Of a stretch of DNA of 17,672 bases, positions 1 through 12,254 are shown in pieces. Every line of letters starts with the position of its first letter. Position 1 is the first letter of the stretch. The position numbers and the translations under genes are program-made. Origin of the DNA: JAKEHZ01 sp035280505 (GTDB lineage Bacteria > Acidobacteriota > Blastocatellia > RBC074); assembly GCA_035280505.1 (NCBI GenBank), contig DATEFT010000559.1, positions 1 to 17,672 of the forward strand, given 5' to 3'. The notes beneath the pieces were generated by a model that saw nothing but the letters and a program-made list of their open reading frames with translations, made no database searches and was not told the DNA's origin.

Positions 1-1
1 C

Positions 2-496
2 CACACGAAGAACGGCCCGGCGGCCGATCTGATTGCAGGAGCCCCCGGACACGATGCGCCGTTCGCCAACCTCAACACCGTGTCCGAGGCCGGAGCGGTC
101 TATGGATTCTTCGGCCATTCCCTGCTCCCATCGACGATCGAGGCCGCCGGCAGCGACCTCCTCATCAATGGCAGTTCGGAGAATGGGAAGATCGGCGCCA
201 GCCTCGCCATTGGCAATTTCAATGGCGATGGCTACGCCGACTTCGCGATCGGCGCCCCGTCCTACCTCCAGGGTCTGGGCGCGGCGCTGCTCGTTCCGGG
301 GTCCGAGAGACCTGAAGCGATCCAACCCATCACCATCAGCGGCGTCGATCCCGGAGACAATTTCGGAGCCTGGCTGGCCATGGGCGATCTCAACAGCGAC
401 GGCCGCTCGGACCTGATCATCGGCGTGCCGGGCGGAGACGGAGCGAACAATTCGCGTCCCGAGACCGGAGAGACCTACGTCGTCTACGGCTTCTGA
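2..496 (+). CDS. FG-GAP (integrin alpha-like) repeat protein, 3' part
   Basis: The frame is open from the window edge and runs 164 codons to a TGA, so only the C-terminal part of the protein is visible. It contains repeated FG-GAP blades: NGPAADLIAGAP near the edge, then GNFNGDGYADFAIGAP, then GDLNSDGRSDLIIGVP. Each of the last two carries a DxDxDG-like calcium loop (NFNGDG, DLNSDG) followed by a hydrophobic strand ending in GxP. The protein ends in YVVYGF, typical of a last propeller strand. FG-GAP proteins of this kind are usually exported beta-propellers that bind ligands or the cell surface. The signal peptide and any anchor lie outside the window. It is convergent with the kinase-like gene, with a palindromic repeat copy just after its stop. 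The family call is firm; the function is unknown. Confidence 0.85.
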   Translation, partial: HTKNGPAADLIAGAPGHDAPFANLNTVSEAGAVYGFFGHSLLPSTIEAAGSDLLINGSSENGKIGASLAIGNFNGDGYADFAIGAPSYLQGLGAALLVPGSERPEAIQPITISGVDPGDNFGAWLAMGDLNSDGRSDLIIGVPGGDGANNSRPETGETYVVYGF

Positions 497-508
497 GATT
501 TGAGATCT

Positions 509-575
509 AAACCGCGAAACACGCGAAAGACACGAAATTTATTGATTCCGTGTCTTTCGCGTGTTTCGTGTTTTT
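509..575. repeat. Palindromic repeat copy 1 at a convergent junction
   Basis: A perfect 20-bp inverted repeat: left arm cgaaacacgcgaaagacacg at 515-534, right arm 549-568, with a 14-nt loop. The arm is made of 9-nt units of the CGCGAAACA/CGCGAAAGA type. The left border reads TAAACCGCGAAA, and the right arm is followed by T5 at 571-575, so on the plus strand it resembles an intrinsic terminator for the FG-GAP gene. It lies between two convergent genes. It is the same family as the copies near 2764, 7667 and 13561, but its TAAACCGCG border is on the opposite side from theirs. Confidence 0.9.
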
Positions 576-608
576 GAACAGATGCGGTTTGGAACAGATA
601 ATGGCCGA

Positions 609-1595
609 TCAATCGAGGTTGGCAAGATGGGTGGCGTTGAGGAGACCCCGTTTGAGTTCGATCGTTCGCTGCGGCCGATCGGCCGGGTTCTTCTCGAGGG
701 CTCTCAGAACCTCGGCTTCGATCATGATGTTCACTTCCGGATTGAGCGGCCGCAGGGACGGCGGACGCGAACTGAGCAGTTGCTTGCCGAAATCACCGAC
801 CTTCTTCGCCGAAAACGGCGGCTGCCCGCCGAGCATCTCGTAGGCGATCACTCCCAGGCTGTAGATATCCGAACGCGAATCCGCGTCCTCGCCCAGATAC
901 TGTTCCGGGCTGAGATAGACCGGGCTCAGCGGCAGATGTCCCTGGCCCTGCAGTTTGGCCGTCATTCCGGGCATGAAAGTTTGCCGGGTGGCGATCTTGG
1001 CGAAAGCGAAATTGACGATCTTGAGTCTCGATTCCGAGCCCGACTCCTCGGGCAGCAGAATGATGCTCTCGGGCTTGAGATCGCGATGCACGAGACCGGC
1101 CTGATGGGCGTCATCGAGCGCCTCGCAGATCTCCACGAGGATGGGGACGGCCTGATCGAGAGAGAACTTGCCGACCCGTTTCATCTCGCTTCGCAGCGAA
1201 GTGCCTTTGACGTACTCGCTGACGAGATAGGCGTTGGCGTCCGGCAACATCCCGAAATCGTAGACCGCCGCAATCCGCGGATGATTGAACTGGACGGCCA
1301 TCTGAACCTCGCGGGAAAAACGATCCTGCGCGCGCGGATCGGCCAGGGCGCTGGCCCGAATCACCTTGAGCGCCACCACCCGCTCATCTTGCAGGTTGGT
1401 CGCGGCAAAGACCACGCCCGTCCCGCCATGGTTGATGACCTCTTCCAACCGGTACCGCGAATCGATGATGTACGGGATCACTTCGATGCTCACTAACTCG
1501 ATCAGACAGTCGGTACAAAATTGGATCTTTCCCGGATAACATCGCTTGCACGAAACACATTCGCGGGCAATGTCGGGTGGGTTGTAATCCTGCAT
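609..1595 (-). CDS. Zinc-ribbon Ser/Thr kinase-fold protein, probable pseudokinase
   Basis: A soluble 328-aa protein. The N-terminus has a cysteine cluster (C13, C16, C19, C27, C30) that looks like a zinc ribbon. A Hanks-type kinase domain follows from about residue 45. Visible landmarks are a glycine loop INHGGTGVVF (first glycine replaced by N55), K77 in VALKVI, the helix-C glutamate E96, HRD 170-172 with K174, and SPE in the activation segment (229-231). The Asn of HRDLKPEN is serine (S177), and the DFG motif reads N195-F-A197. Both magnesium ligands are therefore changed, which argues for a pseudokinase or an atypical enzyme. There is no membrane helix or sensor domain after the kinase fold, which is unusual for bacterial PknB-type proteins. 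The ATG is preceded by a GAGGAG ribosome site (about 1604-1610). It is divergent from the isomerase gene. The fold is certain; loss of catalysis is inferred. Confidence 0.9.
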   Translation of the reverse strand: MQDYNPPDIARECVSCKRCYPGKIQFCTDCLIELVSIEVIPYIIDSRYRLEEVINHGGTGVVFAATNLQDERVVALKVIRASALADPRAQDRFSREVQMAVQFNHPRIAAVYDFGMLPDANAYLVSEYVKGTSLRSEMKRVGKFSLDQAVPILVEICEALDDAHQAGLVHRDLKPESIILLPEESGSESRLKIVNFAFAKIATRQTFMPGMTAKLQGQGHLPLSPVYLSPEQYLGEDADSRSDIYSLGVIAYEMLGGQPPFSAKKVGDFGKQLLSSRPPSLRPLNPEVNIMIEAEVLRALEKNPADRPQRTIELKRGLLNATHLANLD

Positions 1596-1786
1596 GGAGT
1601 TTTCTCCTCTAGCGCTTGCGTGAAGTACGATGTTTGATTATTTGAATCCGGGTTCCAATAAACAGGGTAGATGCCGATCCAGCGACTGGATAGACATTTT
1701 TAATGAGCGCCCGAAATGAGCGTCCGAGTGGACGGCTGCCGGGAAGGGAGAGTATCACAACTCCCGCCCGGTTGCGTAGTACCACC

Positions 1787-1815
1787 TTGTGCGAGATTCG
1801 GGGCGGCGCTACAAT
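1787..1815 (+). promoter_or_regulatory. Sigma-70-type promoter of the isomerase gene
   Basis: TTGTGC at 1787-1792, a 17-bp spacer, then TACAAT at 1810-1815. The -10 box matches the consensus at five of six positions. Transcription would start near 1822, giving a leader of about 54 nt that contains the strong AGGAGG ribosome site at 1865-1870. This is a motif match only. No convincing promoter was found for the divergent kinase-like gene in the rest of this 280-bp gap. Confidence 0.5.
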
Positions 1816-1875
1816 CGGGCGATTCGGTTCACCACACAGACAGATCAACCCACAATCCAGCAACAGGAGGCCTAG

Positions 1876-2751
1876 ATGTCCAAATTGACTAGAAGAGAAT
1901 GGAACAAGATCGCTCTCAGTTCGATGGCCGCCGCGGCGCTACCCCATTTCAGCCCGGCTGCGGACAAGCCCGACTCCAAGATCAATGGCGTTCAGATCGG
2001 GGTTCAAAGCTACAGTTTCCGCGATCGGACGCTGGATGAGGCCCTCAAAGCCATGGCCGAGATCGGTCTCAGCAGTTGTGAACTGTGGAGTCGACACCTG
2101 GAACCCAAAGATCTGGACCGCGAGGGACTCCGCACCTGGCGGTTGACCACCCCGATGCCCTTCTTCACCCTGATCGGCGAAAAGTTCGATAAGGCCGGGA
2201 TCGATCTCTACGCCTTCAATTACAGCTTCCGCGAAGACTTCACCGATGACGAGATCAAACGCGGCTTCGAGATGGCCAAGGCGATGGGAGCCCGGGTCCT
2301 GACCGCCTCATCCAACGTCACCACCGCCAAACGGATCGATCCCTTCGCCAAACAGTACAAGATGCGGGTCGGAATGCATAATCACTCGAATATCAAGGCC
2401 AATGAATTCGCCACGCCCGACGACTTCGCCCAGGCCATGAGCGGCACTTCTGAATACATCTGCATTAATCTGGATATCGGACATTTTACCGCCGCCAACT
2501 TCGACCCGGTCGACTACCTGCAGAAGCATCACGAACGGATAGTCACGATTCACCTCAAGGATCGCAAACGCGATCAGGGCGACAACGTGCCCTTCGGTGA
2601 GGGCGAGACGCCGATCAAACCCGTGCTCGAAGCGTTGATGAAGAATAAATGGAAGATTCCGGCCAATATCGAGTACGAATACAAGGGCGCGGAGACGGTG
2701 GCTGAAGTCAAGAAATGCTACGACTACTGTAAGAAAGCGCTCGGGGCTTGA
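1876..2751 (+). CDS. Tat-exported sugar phosphate isomerase/epimerase family protein
   Basis: 291 aa, xylose-isomerase-like TIM barrel (AP-endonuclease 2 superfamily). The N-terminus TRREWNKIALSSMAAAALPHF is a twin-arginine signal with a short hydrophobic stretch, so export to the periplasm in folded form is likely. The barrel begins at IGVQSYSFRDRTLDEALKAMAEIG (about residues 41-64), which is the standard opening of this family. Putative metal ligands are H168/H170 in GMHNHS, D200 and H203 in NLDIGHF, and E266/E268 in NIEYEYKG. The motif IHLKDRK followed by PFGEGETP is also typical. Family members isomerise or epimerise sugars, inositols or related compounds; the substrate cannot be read here. 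The start is supported by AGGAGG six bases upstream. Transcribed alone and convergent with queG, 45 bp away, with a palindromic repeat between them. Confidence 0.88.
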   Translation: MSKLTRREWNKIALSSMAAAALPHFSPAADKPDSKINGVQIGVQSYSFRDRTLDEALKAMAEIGLSSCELWSRHLEPKDLDREGLRTWRLTTPMPFFTLIGEKFDKAGIDLYAFNYSFREDFTDDEIKRGFEMAKAMGARVLTASSNVTTAKRIDPFAKQYKMRVGMHNHSNIKANEFATPDDFAQAMSGTSEYICINLDIGHFTAANFDPVDYLQKHHERIVTIHLKDRKRDQGDNVPFGEGETPIKPVLEALMKNKWKIPANIEYEYKGAETVAEVKKCYDYCKKALGA

Positions 2752-2763
2752 GCTAAATAGACC

Positions 2764-2833
2764 GACCGCGAAACACGCGGAAGACGCGAAAGAAGTCTAC
2801 TCTTCTTCGCGTGTTTCGCGTGTTTCGCGGTTT
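2764..2833. repeat. Palindromic repeat copy 2, invading the queG 3' end
   Basis: Left arm accgcgaaacacgcg at 2765-2779 pairs perfectly with 2817-2831; inner units pair imperfectly. The right side reads, on the minus strand, TAAACCGCGAAACACGCG and continues in 9-nt steps. It sits between the convergent isomerase and queG stops. The right arm lies inside the queG reading frame and supplies its final codons and stop. Because the unit is nine bases long, it is read as repeated Arg-Glu-Thr. It belongs to the family of copies 1, 3 and 4. Confidence 0.88.
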
Positions 2834-3753
2834 AAGACCGCCCGTGCGTTGCGCTGCAGGCCGGCCAGTTTCGCGCGCTTGATCGCGCTCTTGCGAAAAC
2901 GCGTGGAAAATTGCTCGGGCGTCAGCTCCAGCAACTCCGGCAGTTCCGGAGCGACGAGGCCGGGGCGCGGTTCGAATCGAGGTTCCGCGGTCTCGTGCGA
3001 AAAACGCGACCAGGGGCAGACATCCTGACAGATATCGCACCCGAAGATCCACTGTTCGAGGCCGGATTTGATCGGCTCCGCCAGCTCCGGGTCGCGCGAC
3101 TCGATGGTGCCGTACGAGATGCAGCGGGTCGCATCCAGTTGATAGGGAGCGATCAGCGCCTGCGTGGGACAGGCCTCGAGGCAGGCCGTGCATTTGCCGC
3201 AGTGATCCGGCTCGGGGCGATCGTCATATTCCAGTTCGATCGAGAGCAGCAGTTCTCCCAGAAAGACCCAGGAGCCCAACTCCTTGGTGATCAGATTGGT
3301 GTGCTTGCCGATCCATCCCAATCCGGCCCGGACGGCCCAGGCCTTATCCATCATCGGCGAAGTATCGACACAGATTTTGCCCTCCACGCCGGGCGCTCGT
3401 TCAACGACCCAGGCCAGCAGCAACTTCAGCTTGTCGCGCAGGACCTCGTGATAATCGTCTCCCCACGCGTAGCGCGAAATCTTGCCGATCTCCGGCGAAT
3501 CGACATGCGCTTCGGGTCGATAGTAGTTGAGCGCCACACAGACGACCGACCTGGTCGACGGCATCAACAGCCGGGGATCGGTCCGCTGCTCCGGATCGCG
3601 CGCCAGGTAACCCATCTGGCCATGAAATCCGCGATCCAGCCATTCACGCAGACGCTGCCCCTCTTCGGTCAAGGCGGTCGCCGGAACAATGCCGACCTTG
3701 TCGAAACCGATCTCTCGCGATCGCTGTTTGATCTCTTCGGAGCGCAATACCAC
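2797..3753 (-). CDS. queG: Epoxyqueuosine reductase QueG
   Basis: Catalyses the last step of queuosine synthesis in tRNA, reducing epoxyqueuosine with a cobalamin cofactor and two 4Fe-4S clusters. About 318 aa from the preferred start. Visible marks are the conserved catalytic aspartate region KICVDTSPMMDKAWAVRAGLGWIGKHTNLI (D130), the first cluster motif CGKCTACLEACP (C185, C188, C191, C195), C211, and the second motif CDICQDVCP (C239, C242, C246). The frame can start at GTG 3768, but GGGAG would then touch the start codon. GTG 3753 has GGGAGGTGGGAG at about eight bases and fits the promoter better. The last 11 residues, NRETRETREEE, come from the intergenic repeat. Many QueG proteins continue past the RNA motif into a HEAT-like tail, which is missing here. 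The enzyme core looks intact. Confidence 0.93.
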   Translation of the reverse strand: MVLRSEEIKQRSREIGFDKVGIVPATALTEEGQRLREWLDRGFHGQMGYLARDPEQRTDPRLLMPSTRSVVCVALNYYRPEAHVDSPEIGKISRYAWGDDYHEVLRDKLKLLLAWVVERAPGVEGKICVDTSPMMDKAWAVRAGLGWIGKHTNLITKELGSWVFLGELLLSIELEYDDRPEPDHCGKCTACLEACPTQALIAPYQLDATRCISYGTIESRDPELAEPIKSGLEQWIFGCDICQDVCPWSRFSHETAEPRFEPRPGLVAPELPELLELTPEQFSTRFRKSAIKRAKLAGLQRNARAVLNRETRETREEE

Positions 3754-3780
3754 TGGCCTATCTCCCACCTCCCAATTAGA

Positions 3781-3809
3781 ATTTTATCGGGTTATTTTTT
3801 TTCAGCCAA
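3781..3809 (-). promoter_or_regulatory. Sigma-70-type promoter of queG
   Basis: On the minus strand, TTGGCT (3809-3804), a 17-bp spacer containing an A8 run, then TAAAAT (3786-3781). Transcription would start near 3774, leaving a very short leader and favouring the GTG at 3753 as start codon. The surrounding 267-bp divergent gap is markedly AT-rich compared with the flanking genes. Confidence 0.5.
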
Positions 3810-3872
3810 CCCATAACTTCTATTTTACATCCTGTTTAGCTCGGCATAACATTCAGCGATTATTTTGTTTGA

Positions 3873-3883
3873 TGGTATAGAAT
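3873..3883 (+). promoter_or_regulatory. Extended -10 promoter for the secreted nuclease gene
   Basis: TGGTATAGAAT matches an extended -10 element (TGn followed by TATAGA). The -35 region is weak (TTCAGC at 3852-3857, 18 bp upstream). It would give a long leader of about 150 nt before the ATG at 4036. That leader holds no recognised riboswitch. The ribosome site is GGAGGA at 4024-4029. Confidence 0.3.
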
Positions 3884-4035
3884 CCCGACCATTTTGAGAT
3901 GTTCGGAGGTGCTTTTAAACCATTCGACGAATCAGCTACATAATTTTCTCAAAATTCTATTTCAGCTAATTACGGCCACCCCGCAGTCGGCTGTAGTCTG
4001 TATTTTCAAAGATCCGCAAATTCGGAGGATAGAGA

Positions 4036-7659
<3,624 letters not shown>

Positions 7660-7666
7660 AAAAATG

Positions 7667-7733
7667 AACCGCGAAAGACGCGGAAGACGCGAAAATAGAT
7701 AGATTCCGCGTCTTCCGTGCCTTTCGCGGTTTA
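7667..7733. repeat. Palindromic repeat copy 3, overlapping the truA stop
   Basis: Left arm 7667-7690 and right arm 7708-7731 form a 24-bp stem with two imperfect positions around a 17-nt loop. The units are CGCGAAAGA/CGCGGAAGA variants of the same 9-nt motif as the other copies. The right border on the minus strand reads TAAACCGCG, and that TAA is the truA stop codon. It lies in the 71-bp gap between the convergent nuclease and truA genes. Confidence 0.9.
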
Positions 7734-8513
7734 AGATTTTGAATGCTTGAAAACGATGCTCTCGAGGAAGAGTCCTGACGGCGGCGCAGTCACCCGCGCC
7801 GGATCGATCGCGGACTTGCCCCCGGGCTTCTCGATCAGTTGCGCAAAATCGCTCACGCCCGCGCTCCCGCGGCCGACCTCGACCAGCGTCCCCACCAATC
7901 GCCGGACCATCTTCCACAAAAAATGCGAAGCCGAGATGCGGAACAGAATCAGATGTTCGTCAGCGGCAATCTCGGCCGAATCGACGACGACGATCGTCGA
8001 CTGGTCTCCGCGCTTCTCGTCGCGTTCGCTGAAGGCGGCAAAATCATGGCGGCCGACAATCGTCTCGGCCGCGCTCGCCATGGCCTGAAGATCCAGCCGA
8101 TCCTTGACCCACCACACATACTTCTTCGCGAGCGCGGTCCGGCGGGTGGAGATTTGATAGAGGTAGGCGCGAGAGACGGCATCGTGGCGCGCGTGAAAAC
8201 GATCGTGGGCTTCGGCGACCTGCAACAGGTTGATATCCGCGGGCAAGCGATCGTTGAGGCTGCGGAGAATCTCCGGCGGCCTCGGAATCGAGGAGGGCCG
8301 CCCGCCGCGCGGGGAGAGCCTGAGGTGAGCGACCTGGCCCAGCGCGTGAACGCCCGCATCGGTGCGGCCCGCGCCGCCGATCTCCACCGACCGGCCGAAA
8401 AATTCCTCGGCGGCTTTGCGCAACTCACCGGTAATCGTGCGGGCATTCGCCTGCTCCTGCCATCCACTGTAGCGCGTGCCGTCGTATTCGAGTGTGATCT
8501 TCCAGGTTAACAT
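7731..8513 (-). CDS. truA: tRNA pseudouridine(38-40) synthase TruA
   Basis: 260 aa, normal length for TruA. It converts uridines 38-40 of the tRNA anticodon stem-loop to pseudouridine. The N-terminus WKITLEYDGTRYSGWQEQ is the family signature opening, and the catalytic aspartate is D52 in GRTDAGVHALGQ. Later signatures include FHARHDAVSRAYLY (about 107-120), GRHDFAAFS and FLWKMVRRLVGTLVEVG. The start gives the usual TruA N-terminus, although the ribosome site upstream is weak. The stop codon is formed by the edge of a palindromic repeat. It lies 82 bp downstream of the HerA-like gene on the same strand and could be read through from that operon; no clear promoter was identified in the gap. 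The gap contains a short GTTTCGCGCTTCGCGC stretch that may be a decayed repeat fragment. Confidence 0.95.
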   Translation of the reverse strand: MLTWKITLEYDGTRYSGWQEQANARTITGELRKAAEEFFGRSVEIGGAGRTDAGVHALGQVAHLRLSPRGGRPSSIPRPPEILRSLNDRLPADINLLQVAEAHDRFHARHDAVSRAYLYQISTRRTALAKKYVWWVKDRLDLQAMASAAETIVGRHDFAAFSERDEKRGDQSTIVVVDSAEIAADEHLILFRISASHFLWKMVRRLVGTLVEVGRGSAGVSDFAQLIEKPGGKSAIDPARVTAPPSGLFLESIVFKHSKS

Positions 8514-8595
8514 GAAAATTCTGACCGGGGGTTTCGCGCTTCGCGCTCCACCACCTGGCTATTATCTTTCGTGCCTTCGGCGCTCAGGATACCGT

Positions 8596-10266
<1,671 letters not shown>

Positions 10267-10275
10267 AACGTCTCT

Positions 10276-10887
10276 CTATTCCTCCTGCTGCTCCCGCTGT
10301 TCCATCAACTCCGCTTGCAGAAAGAGCCGCTCCAGTTCGCGCAAAGGCAGCGCCGCCGATTTCTCTCCCATGACTTCGACCACCAACCTCCGCACCTCGC
10401 CGCGATCGATCAGTCCCGGCTGCTGGAGCAACCAGAGGAGGTCGATCTGATCCTTTCCGCGCCCTGAGATGTATTTGAGGATCACCATCCACTCGGGGCT
10501 GACCACCATCAAACTATCATCGGTCTCGACAGCATCCCGCAAGGCGGCGCCATAAAATTCCTGGAAAAAATCGCTCCGGACAATCCAATCCAGATCGATC
10601 TCGCGCAATCCGGCCAGAGCCGAGTAGGTCTCTCCGCCGAAACTCAAACTGTCTTTGGGCTGCCATCCGAGCAGTCGATCGGCGATCATATCGACATCTT
10701 CCGTGGCCCTGGTGAACCCATAAAGATGCATCGCCAATCCGCCCGCCAGCGCACAGACGATGCCTTTCTCCCGGGCCGCCCGGGTCGCGGCCCTCGCGAC
10801 TTGAAGCCCCTCTTCGGTGGAGATCGACCCCTTCTCCGGAGAGATGTTGCGGCGCAGCAGTTCGCGAATCTCCTCTTTGCTCATCAC
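10276..10887 (-). CDS. AbiEii-like nucleotidyltransferase-fold protein
   Basis: 203 aa. The nucleotidyltransferase signature is ALAGGLAMHLYGFTRATEDVDMI: GG at 49-50 and D64-x-D66, matching hG[GS]...D-h-D of the MNT/AbiEii superfamily. A possible third carboxylate is D98 or D100 in EIDLDWI. The second half has SPEWMVILKYISGRGKDQIDLLWLL (130-154), the S-P-E...K...KD..D pattern common in AbiEii-type toxins and related proteins. AbiEii-type enzymes transfer nucleotides to targets such as tRNA and act in toxin-antitoxin or abortive infection systems; no AbiEi-like antitoxin is adjacent. The frame begins with GTG followed at once by ATG. GGGAGG lies 7 bases before the GTG and 10 before the ATG, so either may be used. 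It sits between the flavoprotein gene (18 bp) and herA (9 bp), clearly one operon. Fold is fairly sure; activity is inferred. Confidence 0.75.
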   Translation of the reverse strand: MMSKEEIRELLRRNISPEKGSISTEEGLQVARAATRAAREKGIVCALAGGLAMHLYGFTRATEDVDMIADRLLGWQPKDSLSFGGETYSALAGLREIDLDWIVRSDFFQEFYGAALRDAVETDDSLMVVSPEWMVILKYISGRGKDQIDLLWLLQQPGLIDRGEVRRLVVEVMGEKSAALPLRELERLFLQAELMEQREQQEE

Positions 10888-10905
10888 GTATGGCCCTCCC
10901 GCTGA

Positions 10906-12060
10906 TCACCAGAATAGAACCGAGCTTTTGAGCAAGCGCGTCTTCAAACCGACATAACCCTGATCTCCGGCCACCAGGTCGCCCAGCACCTGACGGATCC
11001 CCCGGTGCCGCCGGGCAAACTGCACCATCCTCTCGGTCAGCGGCGCCCCCGCAAAATTGCCGCGATAGAACCGATGCTGCAATTCGGCCGCGCACCGCAA
11101 CTCCGCGCCGAACTCGGCGCGCCACATCTCGTCGAAATCTCCGACCCGATTCATGAGGGCCTGGGCCAGCAGATCGGCCGATTTGATCGCATAGTAGATC
11201 CCCTCGCCCGTGAGCGGGTCGACGAATCCCGCGGCGTCTCCGATCAGCGCCCAGGCCTGCTGAGCGTGAGAGACTTTCAAATAGTCCCAGGTCGAAACGT
11301 CCAGGGCCGGGATCATCGCCGCATAGAAACCGGCGCGGGGCGTCGAACTGCCCGCCGTCGAGCGGAGCTCCCGGGCCAATTCCGGGTTCTGAGACTCGAT
11401 AAACATCAAGAGCCGCTCCTTCAACCGGCCCGGCGAGGTCTCCTGATAGCCGCTGGCGATCCCGTACGAGAGGTGATCCGTCCGCGGGAAGAGCCATAAA
11501 TAGCCGCTGAACTCTTCGAGGTATCGCACATCCACCTGCGCGTGCCCGGGACTCTTCACGTGCCAGCCGAGCGCATAGGCGAAATCCTTGGGCCGGAAAC
11601 GCACGCCGACGCGCCGGCGGATCACGCTGCTCGCACCGTCCGCGCCGACCAGAAAATCGGCGGTGAACCGGCCCCGAACCGTCTCCAGTTGCCATTGGCC
11701 GTCCGCGAATTCGGTCTTCTCCACCCGGACACAATGCAGCCGCGTTCCGGCGTCGACGGCCTGCCGCCGCATCATCCGGGAGAGCTCTTTCCGCGAATAG
11801 ATCGCAAAATCTCCGCGCGGCGTGAGCGTGATCTCACGTTCCCGGGCCGTCGTCAACCGTAACGACGAGACCATCTGTTTGGGCGCGTCGCCGTGCCTCA
11901 GAAATTCGAATTCGCGCAACGCCTTGGACGTGACGCCGCCGCCGCACGGCTTCTCCCAGGGCTCCCGGGCATCGAAGAGCAAAACCTCGAATCCGTTGCG
12001 GCTCAATCGATAAGCCAGATATGAACCGGCCGGGCCGGCGCCGACTATTGCAACTCTCAT
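10906..12060 (-). CDS. Geranylgeranyl reductase family FAD-dependent oxidoreductase
   Basis: 384 aa flavoprotein. The Rossmann FAD motif VAIVGAGPAGSYLAYRLS (3-20) ends in an acidic residue at D30. The PCGGGVT motif (38-44) is the mark of the geranylgeranyl reductase/ChlP-BchP family. VGADGASSVIRRRVG (about 158-172) and GDAAGFVDPLTGEGI (about 270-286) are the remaining FAD-binding signatures. The family hydrogenates isoprenoid double bonds in chlorophylls, archaeal lipids or quinone side chains. In a non-phototroph the substrate might be a menaquinone tail or a carotenoid, but the sequence does not say. It is the first gene of the operon with the nucleotidyltransferase and HerA-like genes, behind a good minus-strand promoter, and is divergent from serS. 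It has no membrane helix. Confidence 0.85.
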   Translation of the reverse strand: MRVAIVGAGPAGSYLAYRLSRNGFEVLLFDAREPWEKPCGGGVTSKALREFEFLRHGDAPKQMVSSLRLTTAREREITLTPRGDFAIYSRKELSRMMRRQAVDAGTRLHCVRVEKTEFADGQWQLETVRGRFTADFLVGADGASSVIRRRVGVRFRPKDFAYALGWHVKSPGHAQVDVRYLEEFSGYLWLFPRTDHLSYGIASGYQETSPGRLKERLLMFIESQNPELARELRSTAGSSTPRAGFYAAMIPALDVSTWDYLKVSHAQQAWALIGDAAGFVDPLTGEGIYYAIKSADLLAQALMNRVGDFDEMWRAEFGAELRCAAELQHRFYRGNFAGAPLTERMVQFARRHRGIRQVLGDLVAGDQGYVGLKTRLLKSSVLFW

Positions 12061-12105
12061 CCTACACTTCTCACTTCCCCGGATTTCGTTAGAACCAAAG
12101 CCAAG

Positions 12106-12134
12106 AGCATACGAGAGAGCGAGAGTTTACACAA
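12106..12134 (-). promoter_or_regulatory. Sigma-70-type promoter of the flavoprotein-NTase-herA operon
   Basis: On the minus strand, TTGTGT (12134-12129), a 17-bp spacer, then TATGCT (12111-12106). Transcription would start near 12100, about 40 nt before the ATG at 12060. The -35 box lies inside the left arm of the 12124-12167 inverted repeat. Confidence 0.45.
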
Positions 12135-12167
12135 TCCGAGAGATAAATCTGCTCCTTTGTGTAAACT
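12124..12167. promoter_or_regulatory. Inverted repeat, candidate operator in a divergent promoter region
   Basis: A perfect 11-bp inverted repeat, AGTTTACACAA (12124-12134) and TTGTGTAAACT (12157-12167), separated by 22 bp. It lies between the divergent flavoprotein operon and serS. The left arm covers the -35 box of the minus-strand promoter, and the right arm lies just upstream of a TATACT -10-like box for serS. It is not followed by a T-run, so a terminator is unlikely. The binding protein is unknown; the sequence did not match an operator I could name. Confidence 0.45.
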
Positions 12168-12172
12168 GCGTG

Positions 12173-12178
12173 TATACT
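12173..12178 (+). promoter_or_regulatory. Probable -10 box of serS
   Basis: TATACT matches the -10 consensus at five of six positions and is directly preceded by TG. No good -35 is found 16-18 bp upstream; a TTGTGT that looks like one is only 10 bp away and belongs to the inverted repeat. The leader to the serS ATG would be about 70 nt. No T-box leader or terminator was seen in it. Confidence 0.35.
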
Positions 12179-12254
12179 AGAGATGTCAGTTGGCTGCGAC
12201 AGATATCCGCCCGATTCTGCCCCTGCAGCAATCTTCCGTTGAAAGGTACGTTGT

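Noticed and set aside
561..1496. 311-codon plus-strand frame opposite the kinase-like gene
   Set aside because: Antisense shadow of a gene with unmistakable kinase motifs.
8521..8550. GTTTCGCGCTTCGCGC stretch between truA and herA as a fifth repeat copy
   Set aside because: It has CGCG-AA-like units but no second arm and the wrong spacing; at most a decayed fragment.
10517..11734. 405-codon minus-strand frame across the flavoprotein and nucleotidyltransferase genes
   Set aside because: Out-of-frame shadow of two recognised genes with Arg/Gly-rich composition.
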